A DNA stretch of 64,000 nt from Pseudomonas kilonensis (GTDB taxonomy: Bacteria > Pseudomonadota > Gammaproteobacteria > Pseudomonadales > Pseudomonadaceae): positions 1-64,000 of the forward strand of contig NZ_LHVH01000030.1 of NCBI RefSeq assembly GCF_001269885.1. The letters are read 5' to 3'. Below, piece after piece: positions 62,157 through 64,000 of this stretch. Numbering within the stretch: the first letter of the stretch is position 1; every line of letters begins with the position of its first letter. The translations under genes and the position numbers were made by a program. The notes below the pieces were generated by a model. That model made no database searches. It was not told the origin of the DNA and saw only the letters and a program-made list of their open reading frames with translations.

Positions 62157-62939
62157 TCACCCCAGCATCAACGTCCCACTGGCCACCAACGTCGCATTCC
62201 CACCGATCTTCACCCGCTCCCCCTCCAGCCGGCAAAACAGCGCCCCGCCCCGGGCCGAGCATTGGTAAGCCGTCAGGCCGTGCTTGCCCAAGCGCTTGGA
62301 CCAATAGGGAATCAGGCTGCAGTGAGTCGAGCCGGTCACCGGGTCTTCGTTGATGCCGATCGCCGGGGCAAAATAGCGCGAGACAAAATCATGCTTGCTC
62401 CCCGGCGCGGTGACGATAGCGCCGGGCCAGGGCAGTTTTGCCAGGGCCGCCATGTCCGGCTTGCAATCGAGCACCGCTTGCTCCGACTCCAGCACTACGA
62501 ACAGTTCGTTGGAACTCAGCACATCCACCGCTTCGACGCCCAAGGCATTCTGGACGGCCAAGGACGCGCCCAACTCGGCAGGCACGACGGCCGGAAAATC
62601 CAGCCACAGCCGATCACCCTCGCGCGTAACGCTCAATGAGCCGGACTTGCAGATGAAATCCAGTCGTTCGACGGTTTCGTGGTAGACCTCGAACAGTACA
62701 TAAGCGCCGGCCAACGTAGCGTGCCCGCACAGCGGGACTTCGGTGGTGGGCGTGAACCAGCGGATATGCCAATGCTGACCTTCACGCACCAGAAACGCGG
62801 TTTCAGCCAGGTTATGTTCGGCGGCGATCTTCTGCATCAAGTCATCGGCAAGCCAGCCGTCGAGCCGATAGACCATCGCCGGGTTACCGCCGAACGGCCG
62901 GTCACTGAACGCATCGACCTGATGAAACGCAAGCTGCAT
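62157..62939 (-). CDS. PhzF-family isomerase
   Basis: Encodes 260 residues of the duplicated diaminopimelate-epimerase-like fold: FHQVDAFSDRPFGGNPAMVY, EHNLAETAFLVREG with the conserved Glu, PLCGHATLAGAYVLFE and NEDPVTGSTHCSLIPYW. PhzF isomerises an anthranilate derivative in phenazine synthesis, but no other phz genes are near, so it is a housekeeping relative (YddE type) of unknown substrate. Confidence 0.9.
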   Translation of the reverse strand: MQLAFHQVDAFSDRPFGGNPAMVYRLDGWLADDLMQKIAAEHNLAETAFLVREGQHWHIRWFTPTTEVPLCGHATLAGAYVLFEVYHETVERLDFICKSGSLSVTREGDRLWLDFPAVVPAELGASLAVQNALGVEAVDVLSSNELFVVLESEQAVLDCKPDMAALAKLPWPGAIVTAPGSKHDFVSRYFAPAIGINEDPVTGSTHCSLIPYWSKRLGKHGLTAYQCSARGGALFCRLEGERVKIGGNATLVASGTLMLG

Positions 62940-63059
62940 GACACTTCTCCTTTTTATGATGCGCCAGCATGCGGTGCAGCGGCACGGGTTATCCAGTGAC
63001 AGATCAGCAGAATTTTCACCCTACAGCGCAGGCCATCTCTGAAACTCCAGACTTACGCC

Positions 63060-63112
63060 CCTGTGGCGAGGGAGCTTGCTCCCGCTTGGCTGCGCAGCAG
63101 CCACCCGGCTAT
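63060..63112. repeat. Class-B REP half element
   Basis: CCTGTGGCGAGGGAGCTTGC with TTGGCTGCGCAGCAGCCACC hairpin and no right arm. It abuts the ybaK stop. Confidence 0.7.
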
Positions 63113-63582
63113 CAAGCCCGCCCAATATCGGCAAACGCCGCCCCGGTATGCTCCTTCAAAACCGAAGGCGCCAACTCGACTTCCAAGCCGCGGCGTCCCG
63201 CACTGACAAACATACTGGCGAGCGGCTGTGCGGAATTGTCGATGAAAGTGCGCAAACGCTTCTTCTGCCCCAGCGGGCTGATCCCGCCAAGTAAATAACC
63301 GGTCGAACGCTGCGCGGCCGCCGGGTCGGCCATCTCGACCTTTTTCACCCCGGCGGCATGGGCCAGGCCTTTCAAGTCCAGGCTTCCGGCCACGGGCACC
63401 ACCGCCACCAACAGTTCACCCTTTTCGCTGGCCGCCAACAACGTCTTGAACACCTGCGCCGGATCCAGCCCGAGCTTTTCCGCCGCTTCCAGGCCGTAGG
63501 ACGCGGCCTTGGGATCGTGTTCATAACTGTGGATGCGATGTTCGGCGCGCACTTTCTTAAGCAGATCCAACGCGGGTGTCAT
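63112..63582 (-). CDS. ybaK: Cys-tRNA(Pro)/Cys-tRNA(Cys) deacylase YbaK
   Basis: Encodes 156 residues from ATG 63582 (CAGGAGCAGTC upstream). YbaK/ProX fold: SYGLEAAEKLGLDPAQVFKT with the conserved Lys, GGISPLGQKKRLRTFIDNSA, and SAGRRGLEVELAPSVLKEHT. It removes Cys mischarged on tRNA-Pro. Length close to E. coli YbaK (159). Confidence 0.95.
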   Translation of the reverse strand: MTPALDLLKKVRAEHRIHSYEHDPKAASYGLEAAEKLGLDPAQVFKTLLAASEKGELLVAVVPVAGSLDLKGLAHAAGVKKVEMADPAAAQRSTGYLLGGISPLGQKKRLRTFIDNSAQPLASMFVSAGRRGLEVELAPSVLKEHTGAAFADIGRA

Positions 63583-63905
63583 GACTGCTCCTGACAAGGA
63601 AATGAAAAAAAGAGTGGCCGGATTCTAAGCCATCGTCAGCGAAAAGGCTTGGGAGGGCGTCGCGTGTTCCGGTGATCCACCGCCAATGGAAGAGTCATTC
63701 ACGCCACGAATAGTTGAAATGTGACCGACGGTTCACTTTCGACCTTTGACACCAGCGTTTCTTGTCTATATTTTTTCGAAACTGAAAGTCATATCGCAGG
63801 TCTCAAGCAACAACACGAGATCAGGATGAGGATCCTGCTTCGGTGGAGATCGCGCCATCGAGCTTTATCGAAGGCGCAGCAAAACAACAAAAACCCGAGG
63901 TTTGA
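63583..63905. other. Intergenic region upstream of glpF
   Basis: About 320 bases between divergent ybaK and glpF. CTTTCGACC and TTTTTTCGAAACTGAAAG (near 63736 and 63771) are A/T-rich with related TTTCGA cores and could form a GlpR operator, but the match is not strong. TTGTCTATATT lies next to them. Confidence 0.4.
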
Positions 63906-64000
63906 ATGACAACTGCTTTACAACAGCCGTCCCTGTCCAGCCAATGCCTGGCTGAATTCCTGGGCACTGCCCTGCTGATTTTTTTCGGCACCGGGTGTGT
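63906..64000 (+). CDS. glpF: Glycerol uptake facilitator GlpF (partial)
   Basis: Only the first 31 codons are in the window: the product begins MTTALQQPSLSSQCLAEFLG and continues TALLIFFGTGCV, the start of the first helix of aquaglyceroporins. GAGG lies five bases before the ATG. GlpF lets glycerol into the cell. The rest runs off the edge. Confidence 0.85.
   Translation, partial: MTTALQQPSLSSQCLAEFLGTALLIFFGTGC

Noticed and set aside
62157..62939. PhzF as evidence for a phenazine cluster
   Set aside because: No phzA-E/G genes nearby; the family has many non-phenazine members.

Overview
The window reads as chromosome from a Pseudomonas of the fluorescens lineage. Three things point there: high G+C with strongly biased codons in most genes; gene order I recall from P. 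aeruginosa (rnaAM-yciO / yciB-yciI-cpxRPA; the imelysin cluster then mexVW, colRS, groESL, fxsA; rnf-nth; argG-motY-pyrC-rnt-prx-bfd-bfrB-grxD-argF); and many copies of the GTGGGAGC...GCTCGCGA family of REP/REPIN repeats typical of this group. No rRNA, tRNA, CRISPR array, prophage or transposase was recognised. The window starts inside a repeat array and ends about 95 bases into glpF.

Layout. 1-1000: tandem array of seven REPINs. 1-10 kb: DUF2025 protein, exported amidase, exported GlpQ, PepSY protein, chemotaxis receptor, ZntB-like channel, two very small proteins, MFS exporter, ArfB. 10-14 kb: AroP permease, then a 660-bp AT-rich gap leading to a 45-residue peptide gene and an M29-aminopeptidase-like gene. 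14-19 kb (minus): rnaAM-yciO-scpA-scpB-rluB. 19-23.3 kb (plus): yciB-yciI, a coiled-coil protein, cpxR, cpxP, cpxA with a good CpxR box. 23.5-31.5 kb: haem/imelysin/DUF1513 operon and the MexVW efflux pump. 31.7-38.2 kb: small ORFs, ColRS, PAP2 phosphatase, groESL, fxsA. 38-43.6 kb: HugZ-like protein, SDR, Mrp, MetG. 43.7-48.4 kb: an rnf-type operon coupled to nth, then a small acidic protein. 48.4-50 kb: LuxR-type regulator and an AT-rich region with a membrane protein. 50-56.9 kb: argG, motY, pyrC-rnt, peroxiredoxin, bfd, bfrB, grxD. 57-63.6 kb: molybdopterin oxidoreductase, small protein, argF with an orphan ABC ATPase, PhzF-like protein, YbaK. 63.9 kb: start of glpF.

The two most unusual loci are these. 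First, the rnf operon (rnfA-B-D-G-E-nth) has no rnfC. By ungapped comparison with the E. coli Rsx proteins as I remember them, it has also lost three of the four cysteines expected to hold the membrane [2Fe-2S] cluster of RnfA/RnfE, while RnfB keeps its Fe-S motifs and RnfD and RnfG keep their flavin motifs. It looks like a reduced, probably repurposed electron-transfer complex. Second, a 45-aa peptide with a strong ribosome-binding site and hydrophobic C-terminus lies directly upstream of a short M29-metallopeptidase homologue, with no other genes attached. This could be a minimal modified-peptide or signalling cassette.

All calls come from reading the sequence and from memory of protein families; no database search was run.
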